In this document: positions 18,177 to 26,975 of the stretch, one piece after another
Layout of the letters: every line of letters starts with the position of its first letter
Position numbering within the stretch: the stretch's first letter is position 1
Source of the DNA: Roseinatronobacter ekhonensis
Lineage (GTDB): Bacteria; Pseudomonadota; Alphaproteobacteria; Rhodobacterales; Rhodobacteraceae
Length of the DNA stretch: 64,000 bases
Direction of reading: 5' to 3'
Assembly (NCBI RefSeq): GCF_900499075.1
Contig: NZ_UIHC01000009.1
Coordinates: 55,306 to 119,305, forward strand
Notes under the pieces: model-generated
Database searches by the model: none
Told to the model about the DNA's origin: nothing
The model's input: the letters and a program-made list of their open reading frames with translations, nothing else
Translations under genes and position numbers: made by a program

Positions 18177-18967
18177 GTCACCTCTCTCAGCTTGGCTTTT
18201 AGCGACAGCAGGTCGGCCCATGCGTCGCGCTTGGCGGCAGGGTTGCGCAACAGATAGGCCGGGTGCAGCATCGGGATGACAGGGCGGCCCAGCGCCTGTT
18301 GCCACTGCCCCCGCTCTTGCGTGATGCGGATGTCGCGCGCCAGCATGGTGCTGGCGGAAATCCGACCCATCAGGATCAGAATATCCGGGTCAGCCAGTTC
18401 GATATGGCGCAACGCAAAAGGCCGCATCATTGCGCGTTCTTCGGTAGAGGGATCGCGGTTTTGCGGCGGACGCCACGGCAGCACATTCGTGATATAAAGC
18501 GCGCAGGCCGGATCGGGCGTATCGCGCGCCATGCCAATGGCCGCGAACATCCGGTCCAGCATCTGGCCCGCCTCGCCCACAAACGGTTTGCCCGCACGGT
18601 CCTCTTCGCGACCGGGGGCCTCGCCCACGATCATCACGCGGGCACCCCGCACGCCATCGCTGAACACAAGGTTGCGCGCACCGCGTTTCAACTCGCAATG
18701 ATCATAGGTGGACATGGCCGCTTGCAACGCGTCCAGATCACCCGCCGCCTGCGCCATCGCCTGCGCCTGCGCGACCGGGTCCACCTGCGGGGCATCCGCA
18801 ACGGGCGCGGCGGCGGCGGGCGCAGGGTGCGCCGGTTTTTCCAGCTTGGCGGGCAGGTCGTAGCGGTTGACGGGCGCATCGCAGATCGCATCCGTCGCGC
18901 CAAGCTCTGCCTGCCACGCCAGATAGGCGCGGGCCAAGTGCCAGTCGTCTTGCCAAGCCGATTCCAT
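18173..18967 (-). CDS. Uracil-DNA glycosylase, family 4-like
   Basis: This base-excision enzyme removes uracil from DNA. The 264 residues contain the family-4 motifs GEAPGREEDRAGKPFVG (115-131), NVLPWRPPQNRDP (161-173) and HPAYLLR (235-241). An N-terminal extension of about 85 residues is rich in Ala and Pro. Family members normally bind a 4Fe-4S cluster through a CxxC pair and two later Cys. Here only C91 remains at the first site, and the ExxxxC position reads EERAMM, with Met181 instead of Cys. The ATG at 18967 is preferred over a TTG two codons upstream. It is coupled to moaB by a 4-base overlap. Confidence 0.88.
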   Translation of the reverse strand: MESAWQDDWHLARAYLAWQAELGATDAICDAPVNRYDLPAKLEKPAHPAPAAAAPVADAPQVDPVAQAQAMAQAAGDLDALQAAMSTYDHCELKRGARNLVFSDGVRGARVMIVGEAPGREEDRAGKPFVGEAGQMLDRMFAAIGMARDTPDPACALYITNVLPWRPPQNRDPSTEERAMMRPFALRHIELADPDILILMGRISASTMLARDIRITQERGQWQQALGRPVIPMLHPAYLLRNPAAKRDAWADLLSLKAKLREVT

Positions 18968-19076
18968 ATGCAACAGGTAGCGTGCCCGCGCCCCAAGGGA
19001 AAGCGCGCGGTTTACCCTTGCCGCAAGGGGGCAGGGTTTCTATACCCGTGGCGCTGTCCCATCGCGCGAGTGTCCC

Positions 19077-20045
19077 ATGACCTTCACCCAAGACCACCTG
19101 CTGGGGATCGAACACCTGCATCCGGTCGAGATTACGACGATCCTTGATCTGGCGCAGGACTATGTGGGCCTGAACCGCAGTGCTGAAAAGCACGGTCGCG
19201 CGCTGGAAGGCATGACACAGATCAACATGTTTTTCGAGAATTCGACCCGCACGCAAGCCAGTTTCGAGCTGGCAGGAAAGCGGCTGGGCGCGGATGTGAT
19301 GAACATGGCGATGGCCCATTCCAGCCTGAAAAAGGGCGAGACGCTGATCGATACGGCGCTGACGCTGAATGCAATGCACCCCGATCTGCTGGTGGTGCGG
19401 CATGGCAATTCGGGCGCGGTCGACCTGCTGGCGCAAAAGGTGAATTGCGCGGTGCTGAACGCGGGCGACGGCAAGCACGAACACCCCACGCAGGCGCTGC
19501 TGGATGCGCTGACAATTCGCCGCGCCAAGGGACGGCTGCACCGGCTGACCGTGGCGATCTGCGGCGACATTGCCCATAGCCGTGTCGCGCGGTCGAACCT
19601 GATCCTGCTGGGCAAAATGGAAAATCGTGTCCGGCTTGTCGGCCCCGGCACGCTGATGCCCAAAGGGGTCGAAGACTTTGGCGTCGAGGTATTCGACGAC
19701 ATGAAAGCGGGGCTGGAAGGCGCCGATGTGGTCATGATGCTGCGCCTGCAACGCGAGCGGATGGACGGCGGGTTTGTCCCGTCAGAGCGCGAATATTTCC
19801 ATCGTTTCGGGTTGGATGCAGAGAAGTTGGCCTATGCCAAACCCGACGCCATCGTCATGCACCCCGGCCCGATGAACCGGGGCGTGGAAATTGACGGCGC
19901 GATTGCCGATGACATCAACCGCTCGGTCATTCAGGAACAGGTGGAAATGGGAGTCGCGGTGCGCATGGCGGCCATGGACCTGCTGGCCCAAAACCTGCGT
20001 CGCCGCCGCGAACGCGACAGATTGCGGAGCATTTCAGATGAATGA
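19077..20045 (+). CDS. pyrB: Aspartate carbamoyltransferase catalytic subunit
   Basis: PyrB condenses carbamoyl phosphate with aspartate in the second step of pyrimidine synthesis. The 322 residues contain the carbamoyl-phosphate motif [13 protein letters not shown] (about 50-62), the phosphate loop lysine region [24 protein letters not shown] and [10 protein letters not shown], and the C-terminal [11 protein letters not shown]. The catalytic set is complete. No pyrI regulatory gene is present. The nearby dihydroorotase homologue is degenerate, as in bacteria where such a protein is a structural partner of PyrB. The 3' end overlaps the next gene by 8 bases. Confidence 0.97.
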   Translation: MTFTQDHLLGIEHLHPVEITTILDLAQDYVGLNRSAEKHGRALEGMTQINMFFENSTRTQASFELAGKRLGADVMNMAMAHSSLKKGETLIDTALTLNAMHPDLLVVRHGNSGAVDLLAQKVNCAVLNAGDGKHEHPTQALLDALTIRRAKGRLHRLTVAICGDIAHSRVARSNLILLGKMENRVRLVGPGTLMPKGVEDFGVEVFDDMKAGLEGADVVMMLRLQRERMDGGFVPSEREYFHRFGLDAEKLAYAKPDAIVMHPGPMNRGVEIDGAIADDINRSVIQEQVEMGVAVRMAAMDLLAQNLRRRRERDRLRSISDE

Positions 20046-20505
20046 GCAGATCGAAACACGCCCTGATACAGACGACATCCCGCTGGAACCGGGCGAGAAG
20101 CTGTTGCGCGAAATCCGTTCGGACAAGGGCCGATACTGGCGCGACCACGGCGTTCTGGGCGTGTTGGGCATGGTCGGCGCGGGCGTCGTGCTCTGGGCCA
20201 TAGGCTCGCCCTATGCCGCGATCGGGGCTTTGGGCGCGGTGCTGGCGCTGGCCGTGCGCGGCCTGTGGCTGTATCGCGAACAGATGAAGTTTCGCTGGCG
20301 GCTGACCGATATGCGGTTGATCGGCCCCGGCGGGCGCAGCGTGTATCTGCTGGAACTGGCCACCGTGCGCCGCCTGATGGGCGATATTCAGGTCATCACC
20401 AAAGCGGGTGACAAATACCTTATCAAGCATATCGACGCCGCAGAGGCCGTTGTCGCCGAGATAGAGGCCGCGCGCGCCAAACGTGCCAAGCGCAAGGGGG
20501 ACTGA
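20038..20505 (+). CDS. Membrane protein with PH-like (DUF304-type) domain
   Basis: This 155-residue protein has an acidic soluble N-terminus (1-45), two adjacent hydrophobic segments (about 48-66 and 60-82, [19 protein letters not shown], then [11 protein letters not shown]), and a C-terminal half resembling a bacterial PH domain ([16 protein letters not shown], and [15 protein letters not shown] strands). It ends in a basic tail rich in Ala, Arg and Lys. No enzyme motif is seen. It overlaps pyrB by 8 bases and precedes a second similar gene by 3, so all are likely in one transcript. The function is unknown. Confidence 0.75.
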   Translation: MNEQIETRPDTDDIPLEPGEKLLREIRSDKGRYWRDHGVLGVLGMVGAGVVLWAIGSPYAAIGALGAVLALAVRGLWLYREQMKFRWRLTDMRLIGPGGRSVYLLELATVRRLMGDIQVITKAGDKYLIKHIDAAEAVVAEIEAARAKRAKRKGD

Positions 20506-20508
20506 GTC

Positions 20509-20940
20509 GTGCCGCAGATCAGCCTGCACCCCGAAGAGCAGCTTGTCGCGCGCGTGGCCCAAGACCGCGAGATCGCCATCTTGTTCGAAGCACTGTTGGG
20601 CGTTCTAGGGGTGCTGGCCCTGACGGCCGGCTTGCTTGTGTTCAACGGCGCGCAAGACGAGGCAAAGCCGGACACGTCCCTCGGCACGCTGGTCACGTTG
20701 AGCTTTTTGCTGGGCCCCATTGCCGCGCAAAGGCTGATGCGGCCCATGCCGGTCTATTGGCTGACCAATCGCCGCCTTGTGCTTGCACCCGAAACAGAGA
20801 TTGCGCTGTCGGATATTCGCCGTATCCGCGTCTGGCTGACCGGGTTGACCGTGCGCACCGACACCGGGCGCTATGCGATCAACCTGCTGGCCAACCCCTC
20901 TGCCGTAGCGGCCCTGCTGCGCGACACGATTGCTGGATAA
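20509..20940 (+). CDS. Small membrane protein, PH-domain-like
   Basis: This 143-residue protein, probably starting at GTG, has two hydrophobic segments (about 25-45 and 60-80, ALLGVLGVLALTAGLLVF and LVTLSFLLGPIAA). A PH-like region follows (VYWLTNRRLVLAPETEIALSDIRRIRV). The layout mirrors the preceding gene, and the two may be distant paralogues acting together. It sits between pyrB and the dihydroorotase homologue with gaps of 3 and 12 bases. No function can be assigned. Confidence 0.72.
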   Translation: MPQISLHPEEQLVARVAQDREIAILFEALLGVLGVLALTAGLLVFNGAQDEAKPDTSLGTLVTLSFLLGPIAAQRLMRPMPVYWLTNRRLVLAPETEIALSDIRRIRVWLTGLTVRTDTGRYAINLLANPSAVAALLRDTIAG

Positions 20941-20952
20941 GGAAAGCTGCTG

Positions 20953-22233
20953 ATGATGTGGTTTCACAATGCCCGCCTGATCGACCCAGAGGCCGGGACC
21001 GACGCGCTCGGCACGCTGCTGGTGCGGGACGGTGCGATCTTGGAACGCGATGGCCCCTTCCCCAAGGGCGCGCGGGCGGTCGATTGCGCCGGCAAATGCC
21101 TTGCACCGGGCATTGTCGATATGGGCGTGCAGGTGGGCGAGCCGGGTGCGCAGCACAAGGAATCCTTGCGCACAGCCGGGCTGGCCGCCGCGCGCGGGGG
21201 TGTGACCACTATTGTCATGCGCCCCGACACCGACCCCGCCATCGACACACCCGAAGTGCTGGAATACGTCACCCGCCGCGCCGAGGCGCGTACGCCCGTG
21301 AACATCCGCGCCATGGCCGCGCTGACCCGTGGCCGCGAAGGGCGCGAGATGGCGGAAATCAGCTTTCTGCTGGATGCCGGTGCCGTAGCCTTTACCGATG
21401 GCGACCATGTCAGCACAGACACCAAGGTTCTTTCGCGCTGCATGGCCTATGCGCGCGGGCTTGGGGCACTGGTCATAGCACACCCGCAAGATCCCGGCCT
21501 GTCGCATGGCACATGCGCGACATCGGGGAAATTTGCGTCCTTGCGCGGTCTGCCCGCCGTGTCGCCCATGGCCGAACGCATGGGGTTTGACCGCGACATG
21601 GGCTTGGTCGAGATGACAGGCGTGCGTTACCATGCCGACCAGATCACGAGCGCGCGCACCTTGCCCGCGTTGGAGCGCGCCAAGGCCAACGGGCTGGACG
21701 TGACCGCAGGCATCTCCATCCATCATCTGACGCTGAACGAGTTGGATGTGGGTGGATATCGCAGCTTTTTCAAGTTCACGCCGCCCTTGCGGTCCGAGGA
21801 CGACCGCCGCGCCATGGTGCAGGCGGTGGCAGAGGGGTTGATCGACGTGATCTGTTCCATGCACACGCCGCAGGATGAGGAATCCAAACGCCTGCCATTC
21901 GAGGAAGCGGCGGCGGGCGCGGTCGGGTTGGAAACGCTTTTGCCTGCTGCAATGCGGCTTTACCATTCCGAAGGGCTGGACCTGCCGACCATCTGGCGCG
22001 CGCTGTCGCTGAACCCTGCGAAACGGCTGGGGCTTGCGGGCGGACGGCTGACCCCCGACGCTCCCGCCGACCTGGTGCTGTTCGACCCCGATGCGCCTTT
22101 CGTGCTCGACCGCGCCACGCTCGCGTCGAAATCCAAGAACACGCCTTATGACGGCGCCCGGATGGAGGGGCGCGTGCTGGCCACCTATGTCGCCGCCGTT
22201 TGCGTGTTCGACGCGGCAGAGGTGACGGCATGA
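20953..22233 (+). CDS. Dihydroorotase-like protein lacking metal ligands (PyrX/PyrC' type)
   Basis: This 426-residue amidohydrolase homologue has the class I dihydroorotase layout: APGIVDM...VGEPG at 51-65 and HHLTLNE at 257-263. The catalytic residues have been replaced. The HxH pair is G58 and Q60, the later His of the YHxxH motif is Q230, and the catalytic Asp and last His of the DHAPH motif are M303 and Q307. H177 remains. It should therefore be inactive as a hydrolase. Such pseudo-dihydroorotases next to pyrB are known in Pseudomonas, where they support the assembly of aspartate carbamoyltransferase. A true pyrC must lie elsewhere. It overlaps plsY by 4 bases. Confidence 0.88.
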   Translation: MMWFHNARLIDPEAGTDALGTLLVRDGAILERDGPFPKGARAVDCAGKCLAPGIVDMGVQVGEPGAQHKESLRTAGLAAARGGVTTIVMRPDTDPAIDTPEVLEYVTRRAEARTPVNIRAMAALTRGREGREMAEISFLLDAGAVAFTDGDHVSTDTKVLSRCMAYARGLGALVIAHPQDPGLSHGTCATSGKFASLRGLPAVSPMAERMGFDRDMGLVEMTGVRYHADQITSARTLPALERAKANGLDVTAGISIHHLTLNELDVGGYRSFFKFTPPLRSEDDRRAMVQAVAEGLIDVICSMHTPQDEESKRLPFEEAAAGAVGLETLLPAAMRLYHSEGLDLPTIWRALSLNPAKRLGLAGGRLTPDAPADLVLFDPDAPFVLDRATLASKSKNTPYDGARMEGRVLATYVAAVCVFDAAEVTA

Positions 22234-22844
22234 TCCCCGATCTCGTCACACCGCTGTGGTTGCTGGGTCTGGTCGGGCTGGCCGCGTATGCGCTTGGGTC
22301 CATTCCGTTCGGCGTGGTCATCGCCCGCGTCATGGGTCTGGGCGACCTGCGCGCCGTTGGATCGGGCAATATCGGCGCCACCAATGTCATGCGCACGGGC
22401 AACAAAGCGGCTGGCGTGGCCACCTTCGCGCTGGATGCGGCGAAGGGGGCAATCGCTGCGCTGCTCGCCGGTTGGCTGATCGGGCCAGATGCCGCGCAAA
22501 CCGCCGCGCTCGCCGCGTTTATCGGCCATTTGTATCCGGTTTACATCGGGTTCAAGGGCGGCAAGGGCGTGGCCACCTTCATCGGAATCACCCTGGCGCT
22601 GGTATGGCCCGTGGGGCTGGCCACCTGCGCGACATGGGTCGTGACCTTCAAAGCCAGTCGCTATTCGTCGCTGGCAGGGCTGACGGCCTGCGGGATGTCG
22701 TCAATCTATGCTGGGGTCATGGGCTACCTGCCGGTCGTGGTCGTGCTGGTGGTGGCGAAACTGCTGGTCTTCTACAAACACCGCGAGAACATCAAGCGCC
22801 TGTGGAACCGGACCGAGCCGCGTTTCAAGAAGAAAGCCCGCTAG
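22230..22844 (+). CDS. plsY: Glycerol-3-phosphate acyltransferase PlsY
   Basis: PlsY is a membrane enzyme that transfers an acyl group from acyl-phosphate to glycerol-3-phosphate, the first step of phospholipid synthesis. The 204 residues have multiple hydrophobic helices and all three conserved cytoplasmic motifs. These are GSIPFGVVIAR...LRAVGSGNIGATNVMR (33-53), HLYPVYIGFKGGKGVAT (101-117), and the C-terminal KHRENIKRL (182-190). The ATG overlaps the upstream stop as ATGA, so it is the last gene of the pyr cluster. It converges on xseA. Confidence 0.96.
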   Translation: MIPDLVTPLWLLGLVGLAAYALGSIPFGVVIARVMGLGDLRAVGSGNIGATNVMRTGNKAAGVATFALDAAKGAIAALLAGWLIGPDAAQTAALAAFIGHLYPVYIGFKGGKGVATFIGITLALVWPVGLATCATWVVTFKASRYSSLAGLTACGMSSIYAGVMGYLPVVVVLVVAKLLVFYKHRENIKRLWNRTEPRFKKKAR

Positions 22845-22866
22845 GCGCCGCAAACGCTTTGCACGC

Positions 22867-24276
22867 TTAGAATAACGACCCTTGTTCCGACTTGGGCTTT
22901 GCGGTCTTGCCGGGCTTGGGCCGTTTGCCCGCCATCACGTCCAGCGTGCCGTCCTTGAATTCCACCTGAAGCGCTGTCGCCTGCCCGGCAGGTTTGACGC
23001 TGGTCAAGACCTGCCCCGTGTCGTCCCGGACCACGGCATAGCCGCGTTGCAAGGTGGCAGGATAACCCAGCGAAAGGCGCAGGCGCTCCAACGATGCCAG
23101 CCGTGTGGCCAAGCTGTCGAGCCGCGCCAGCGCGGCGCGGTCTGCCCGGGCAGATTGCCCGTCCAACCGTTCGCGCCCCCGCGCGATCTGGCTGTTGAGC
23201 GTGGTGGGCCGCAATGCCGCCACAGCCCCGCGCAGCTCAAGACCCTTGCTTTGCAGCGCCGCGCGCAAGCTGCCCGGCACACGTTCCGCCCATTGGTCAA
23301 ACCGTTGCATGGCCGGCGCAAGCAGGTTTTCGGGCCTTGGTAACGCGCGCCCCAGATCGCGCAAACGCTGACGCCGCAGGGCCACGCTCTGCGCGCCCCC
23401 GCGCACAAGCCGGGCATCCAGATTGGCGATATGCGCGACCAGATCGGCATGGACTGGCACGGCGATTTCCGCCGCTGCCGTGGGCGTCGGCGCGCGCTGG
23501 TCCGACGCATGGTCAATCAGCGTGGTATCGGTTTCGTGGCCCACGGCCGAGATCAGGGGAATGTCGCTGGCCGCCGCCGCCCGCACAACGATTTCCTCGT
23601 TAAAGCCCCACAGGTCTTCGATAGAGCCGCCCCCACGGGCCACGATCAGCACATCGGGACGGGGGATGGGGCCACCCTTGGGAAGCGCATTGAAACCTTC
23701 GATCGCGCGGGCCACCTGCGGCGCACAGGCTTGCCCCTGCACCGCCACGGGCCAGACCAGCACATGCACCCCGAAACGGTCGCGCAACCGGTGCAGGATA
23801 TCACGGATCACCGCCCCTTGGGGCGAGGTCACAACGCCGACCACACGCGGCAGATACGGCAAGCGGCGCTTATGCGCGGCATCGAACAGCCCTTCGGCGG
23901 CCAGTGCCTTGCGGCGTTGCTCGAGCATGGCCATCAGCGCGCCAGCGCCCGCGGGCTCGATGCTTTCAACCTGCAACTGATATTTCGACTGTGGCGCAAA
24001 AGTCGTCAGGCGGCCGGTGGCGATGACCTCCATCCCCTCTTCCGGGCGGACCTTCATGCGGGCAACCTGCCCTTTCCAGCTTACCCCAGCGATCACCGCG
24101 CGGTCGTCTTTCAGGTCGAAATACATGTGGCCGGTGCGCGCGATCACCACGCGCCCGACCTCCCCGCGCACCCGCACGCGCCCGAATTCCCCTTCCAGCG
24201 TGCGTTTGACCGCGCCGGACAGGTCGGACACGGTAAATTCCGGGGTGTTGCCGGGGGGCTCGTCAATCAGATCCAT
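22867..24276 (-). CDS. xseA: Exodeoxyribonuclease VII large subunit
   Basis: XseA is the catalytic subunit of ExoVII, which degrades single-stranded DNA to oligonucleotides in repair. The 469 residues have an N-terminal OB-fold (FTVSDLSGAVKRTLEGEFGRV...GRVVIARTGHMYFDLKDD, given in parts). The catalytic region has VGVVTSPQGAVIRDILHRL, RPDVLIVARGGGSIEDLWGFN and ISAVGHETDTTLIDHASD. A long Arg/Leu-rich helical region ends in a short basic tail. The small subunit xseB is not in the window. It is divergent from purD, with 76 bases between them. Confidence 0.96.
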   Translation of the reverse strand: MDLIDEPPGNTPEFTVSDLSGAVKRTLEGEFGRVRVRGEVGRVVIARTGHMYFDLKDDRAVIAGVSWKGQVARMKVRPEEGMEVIATGRLTTFAPQSKYQLQVESIEPAGAGALMAMLEQRRKALAAEGLFDAAHKRRLPYLPRVVGVVTSPQGAVIRDILHRLRDRFGVHVLVWPVAVQGQACAPQVARAIEGFNALPKGGPIPRPDVLIVARGGGSIEDLWGFNEEIVVRAAAASDIPLISAVGHETDTTLIDHASDQRAPTPTAAAEIAVPVHADLVAHIANLDARLVRGGAQSVALRRQRLRDLGRALPRPENLLAPAMQRFDQWAERVPGSLRAALQSKGLELRGAVAALRPTTLNSQIARGRERLDGQSARADRAALARLDSLATRLASLERLRLSLGYPATLQRGYAVVRDDTGQVLTSVKPAGQATALQVEFKDGTLDVMAGKRPKPGKTAKPKSEQGSLF

Positions 24277-24352
24277 GCGCGCGGGTCATCCTTGTCACTG
24301 TCGCACCATCAGCCTAGAACGCGCGCAGGCAAAGGCCAAGAGAGGGCGGTCG

Positions 24353-25615
24353 ATGAATATCCTTGTTCTGGGCAGCGGCGGGCGCGAACATGCGCTGGCA
24401 TGGGCAATCCTGCAAAACCCCAAATGCGACCGTCTGATCTGCGCGCCCGGCAATGCGGGCATGGACCAGATTGCAGATTGCGCCGATATCGACATTTGCG
24501 ACGGCTCTGCCGTGGTAGCGTTCTGCGAGGCGGAAGCGATTGATTTCGTCGTCATCGGACCCGAAGCGCCCTTGGCCGCCGGGGTTGCCGACCGCTTGCG
24601 CGGCGCGGGGATCACGTGTTTCGGGCCATCGGCGACCGCAGCGCGGCTGGAGGCGTCAAAAGCATTTACCAAGGAAATATGCGCCGCTGTCGATGCCCCC
24701 ACCGCCGCCTATGCCCATTTCACCGACGCCGCGTCGGCGCGCGCCTATGTGCAAGCGCAGGGCGTGCCTATCGTGGTCAAAGCCGACGGTTTGGCTGCGG
24801 GCAAGGGCGTGGTCGTGGCGATGACATTGGACGAAGCACTAGACGCCATCGACACCATGTTCAGCGGCGAATTCGGCGCGGCCGGAGCCGAGGTCGTGAT
24901 CGAGGAATTCATGGAGGGCGAGGAAGCGTCCTTCTTCATTCTGGTCGATGGCGAGATATGTTTGCCCATAGGCACTGCCCAGGACCACAAGCGGGTGGGC
25001 GAGGGCGATACCGGCCCCAACACCGGCGGCATGGGCGCCTATAGCCCCGCGCCAGTGCTGACGGATGCCATTGCTCTGGCCGCGATGGAGCAGATAATCC
25101 GCCCCACCATGGCCGAAATGGCGCGACGGGGAATGCCCTATCAGGGGGTTCTGTATGCCGGGTTGATGATTCAGGACGGCGCGCCACGACTGGTCGAATA
25201 CAACGCCCGTTTCGGCGATCCCGAATGTCAGGTTCTGATGATGCGACTGGGCGCGCAGGCGCTCGACCTGATGCTTGCCTGCGCCGAAGGGCGGCTGGAC
25301 CAAGCGCAGGTGCATTGGGCCGATGACCACGCGCTGACGGTGGTCATGGCCGCGCAGGGCTATCCGGGGCCGTATGCAAAAGGATCGGTGATCGGCGGGC
25401 TGGAGACATGCGCCGAAGACAGCGCGCATATGGTTTTTCACGCGGGCACCCGCGCGACCGGCGGACAGGTGCTGGCCAATGGCGGGCGGGTTCTGAACGT
25501 GACCGCGCGCGGCGCAACGCTGGCAGAGGCACAGGCAAGGGCCTATGCGACGGTTGAAAGCATCGACTGGCCGGACGGGTTCTACCGCCGCGACATCGGC
25601 TGGCGGGCGCTGTAG
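24353..25615 (+). CDS. purD: Phosphoribosylamine-glycine ligase (GAR synthetase)
   Basis: PurD is the ATP-grasp ligase that joins glycine to phosphoribosylamine in purine synthesis. The 420 residues begin with MNILVLGSGGREHALAW and contain DFVVIGPEAPLAAGV and the ATP-grasp loop IVVKADGLAAGKGVVVA. Further along are the family signature FGDPECQVLMMRL and the C-terminal ANGGRVLNVTARG. An AGAGGGCGG sequence lies just before the ATG. Upstream in-frame Met codons fall in the xseA gene and are not needed. Confidence 0.97.
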   Translation: MNILVLGSGGREHALAWAILQNPKCDRLICAPGNAGMDQIADCADIDICDGSAVVAFCEAEAIDFVVIGPEAPLAAGVADRLRGAGITCFGPSATAARLEASKAFTKEICAAVDAPTAAYAHFTDAASARAYVQAQGVPIVVKADGLAAGKGVVVAMTLDEALDAIDTMFSGEFGAAGAEVVIEEFMEGEEASFFILVDGEICLPIGTAQDHKRVGEGDTGPNTGGMGAYSPAPVLTDAIALAAMEQIIRPTMAEMARRGMPYQGVLYAGLMIQDGAPRLVEYNARFGDPECQVLMMRLGAQALDLMLACAEGRLDQAQVHWADDHALTVVMAAQGYPGPYAKGSVIGGLETCAEDSAHMVFHAGTRATGGQVLANGGRVLNVTARGATLAEAQARAYATVESIDWPDGFYRRDIGWRAL

Positions 25616-25701
25616 GGCGACGCCCTGCCCGAGAGGAACGTCGCGACGTGGACCATGAGCCACAAATCGCCGTTTTGCGCAGTGCGCCGCAGCGCGCGCC
25701 G

Positions 25702-26424
25702 CTATTCCACAACCAGCATATACCCTGCGCCGCGCACGGTTTGCAGGTGGCGAGGCGATTTCGGATCAACCTCAAGCTTGCGGCGCAGGCGGGTGATCTG
25801 CACGTCAACAGCGCGTTCCTGCCCGACCTCTCCACCATGTCCGGCACGGTCACGCCCCAGGTGTTCGACCAATGCCTCGCGGGTCAACACCTCGCCGGGA
25901 TGCTGGGCAAAAAGCCGCATCAGCGCGGCTTCGGTCTGGGTCAGCCGGACCGGGTCTTCGCCGCGCTTCAACTCGCCTTTTTCCAGATCGTAGCGTAATG
26001 CCCCGATGAACAGCAGTTGCGGGCGCAAAGGTTCGACCGCCTCATTCGGGCTGCGGCGCAGGATCGCGTTTATGCGCAGCACCAGTTCACGCGGCTCGAA
26101 CGGTTTTGGCAGGTAATCATCCGCGCCCGCTTCCAGCCCGTCGATCCGGTCCTCGGACGCGCCGCGCGCGGTCAGCAGCAAAACCGGAACCTGGCTGTCC
26201 TGCCGAATCGCGCGCGTCAGCGCCATGCCGTCCTCGCCCGGCATCATCACGTCCAGCACGATCATGTCAAAGGCCAGCCCCGCAAGAACCCGCCGCGCAT
26301 GCGCGGCGTCGCGCGCGGTTGTGACCCAAAAGCCGTTTCGCACAAGGTATTTCTGCAACAACGTTCGGATGCGGGCATCGTCATCGACAACCAGCAAATG
26401 CGGCGCGGTGTCCTGCGGCATCAT
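25702..26424 (-). CDS. petR: OmpR-family response regulator, PetR-like
   Basis: This 240-residue regulator has an N-terminal receiver domain with the acidic pair in LLVVDDDARIR, the phosphorylation Asp in DMIVLDVMMPGEDG and the Lys in YLPKPFEPREL. A C-terminal winged helix follows (LTQTEAALMRLFAQHPGEV, VDVQITRLRRKLE and TVRGAGYML). No histidine kinase gene is adjacent. It overlaps a MarR-family gene by 4 bases, the arrangement known as petP-petR in Rhodobacter capsulatus, where PetR is needed for photosynthetic and respiratory growth. The symbol is therefore by context. petABC is not downstream here. Confidence 0.85.
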   Translation of the reverse strand: MMPQDTAPHLLVVDDDARIRTLLQKYLVRNGFWVTTARDAAHARRVLAGLAFDMIVLDVMMPGEDGMALTRAIRQDSQVPVLLLTARGASEDRIDGLEAGADDYLPKPFEPRELVLRINAILRRSPNEAVEPLRPQLLFIGALRYDLEKGELKRGEDPVRLTQTEAALMRLFAQHPGEVLTREALVEHLGRDRAGHGGEVGQERAVDVQITRLRRKLEVDPKSPRHLQTVRGAGYMLVVE

Positions 26425-26936
26425 CGGTTATCCTTCAAAGACTGGTAGGTCCGGCGGATGTCGTCATCCATCATCGCTTCCAGCACCTGCCGGAACCCGG
26501 CCACCGCCTGCGGCCCCGCTGCGCGATACGCCGCGCGCATCCGCACGCGCTGCGCTTCTGCCAGCTTGCGTTCAAGGTCCTGTCCGGCTTCTGTCAGGAA
26601 CAGATTGCGCTCGCGTCGGTCGGTGCGGCCCACCCGCGCTTCGACCAGCCCGTCCGCGATCAGGCCGCGCAACACCCGGTTCAGCGATTGCTTGGTGACA
26701 CCAAGCGTGGTCAGCAAGTTGTTCACGGTCGTGCCATAGCTGCGGTTGATGAAATGCAACGCGCGATGATGCGCGCGGCCATAGCCGTATTCTTCCAGAA
26801 TGCGGTCAGGGTCGGCGGTAAACCCGCGATAGGCGAAGAACATTGCTTCAATGCCCTTGCGAAGCTGCTCATCCGTCAGAAAAAGCAGATTCTCGCCGCT
26901 GCTATGGTTTGGCCCACTTTGCGCCATGCTCTGCAC
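26421..26936 (-). CDS. petP: MarR-family transcriptional regulator, PetP-like
   Basis: This 171-residue winged-helix protein has LHFINRSYGTTVNNLLTTLGVTKQSLNRVLRGL (given here as TVNNLLTTLGVTKQSLNRV for the recognition helices) and LVEARVGRTDRRERNLFLTE for the wing. These are typical of MarR proteins. It is cotranscribed with and overlaps petR. The pairing with a response regulator matches petP-petR of Rhodobacter. An inverted repeat 40 bases upstream (26976-26992) may be its own operator. The effector is unknown. Confidence 0.83.
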   Translation of the reverse strand: MQSMAQSGPNHSSGENLLFLTDEQLRKGIEAMFFAYRGFTADPDRILEEYGYGRAHHRALHFINRSYGTTVNNLLTTLGVTKQSLNRVLRGLIADGLVEARVGRTDRRERNLFLTEAGQDLERKLAEAQRVRMRAAYRAAGPQAVAGFRQVLEAMMDDDIRRTYQSLKDNR

Positions 26937-26975
26937 ACCCGCGTTACCGTTTCGATCACTCTTTAGGCAATCTTA

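Noticed and set aside
25614..25649. Hairpin AGGGC-GAC-GCCCT and the 12-base palindrome ACGTCGCGACGT after purD
   Set aside because: Both are real but short and common in GC-rich DNA, with no T-tract. The gap between converging purD and petR needs no further element.
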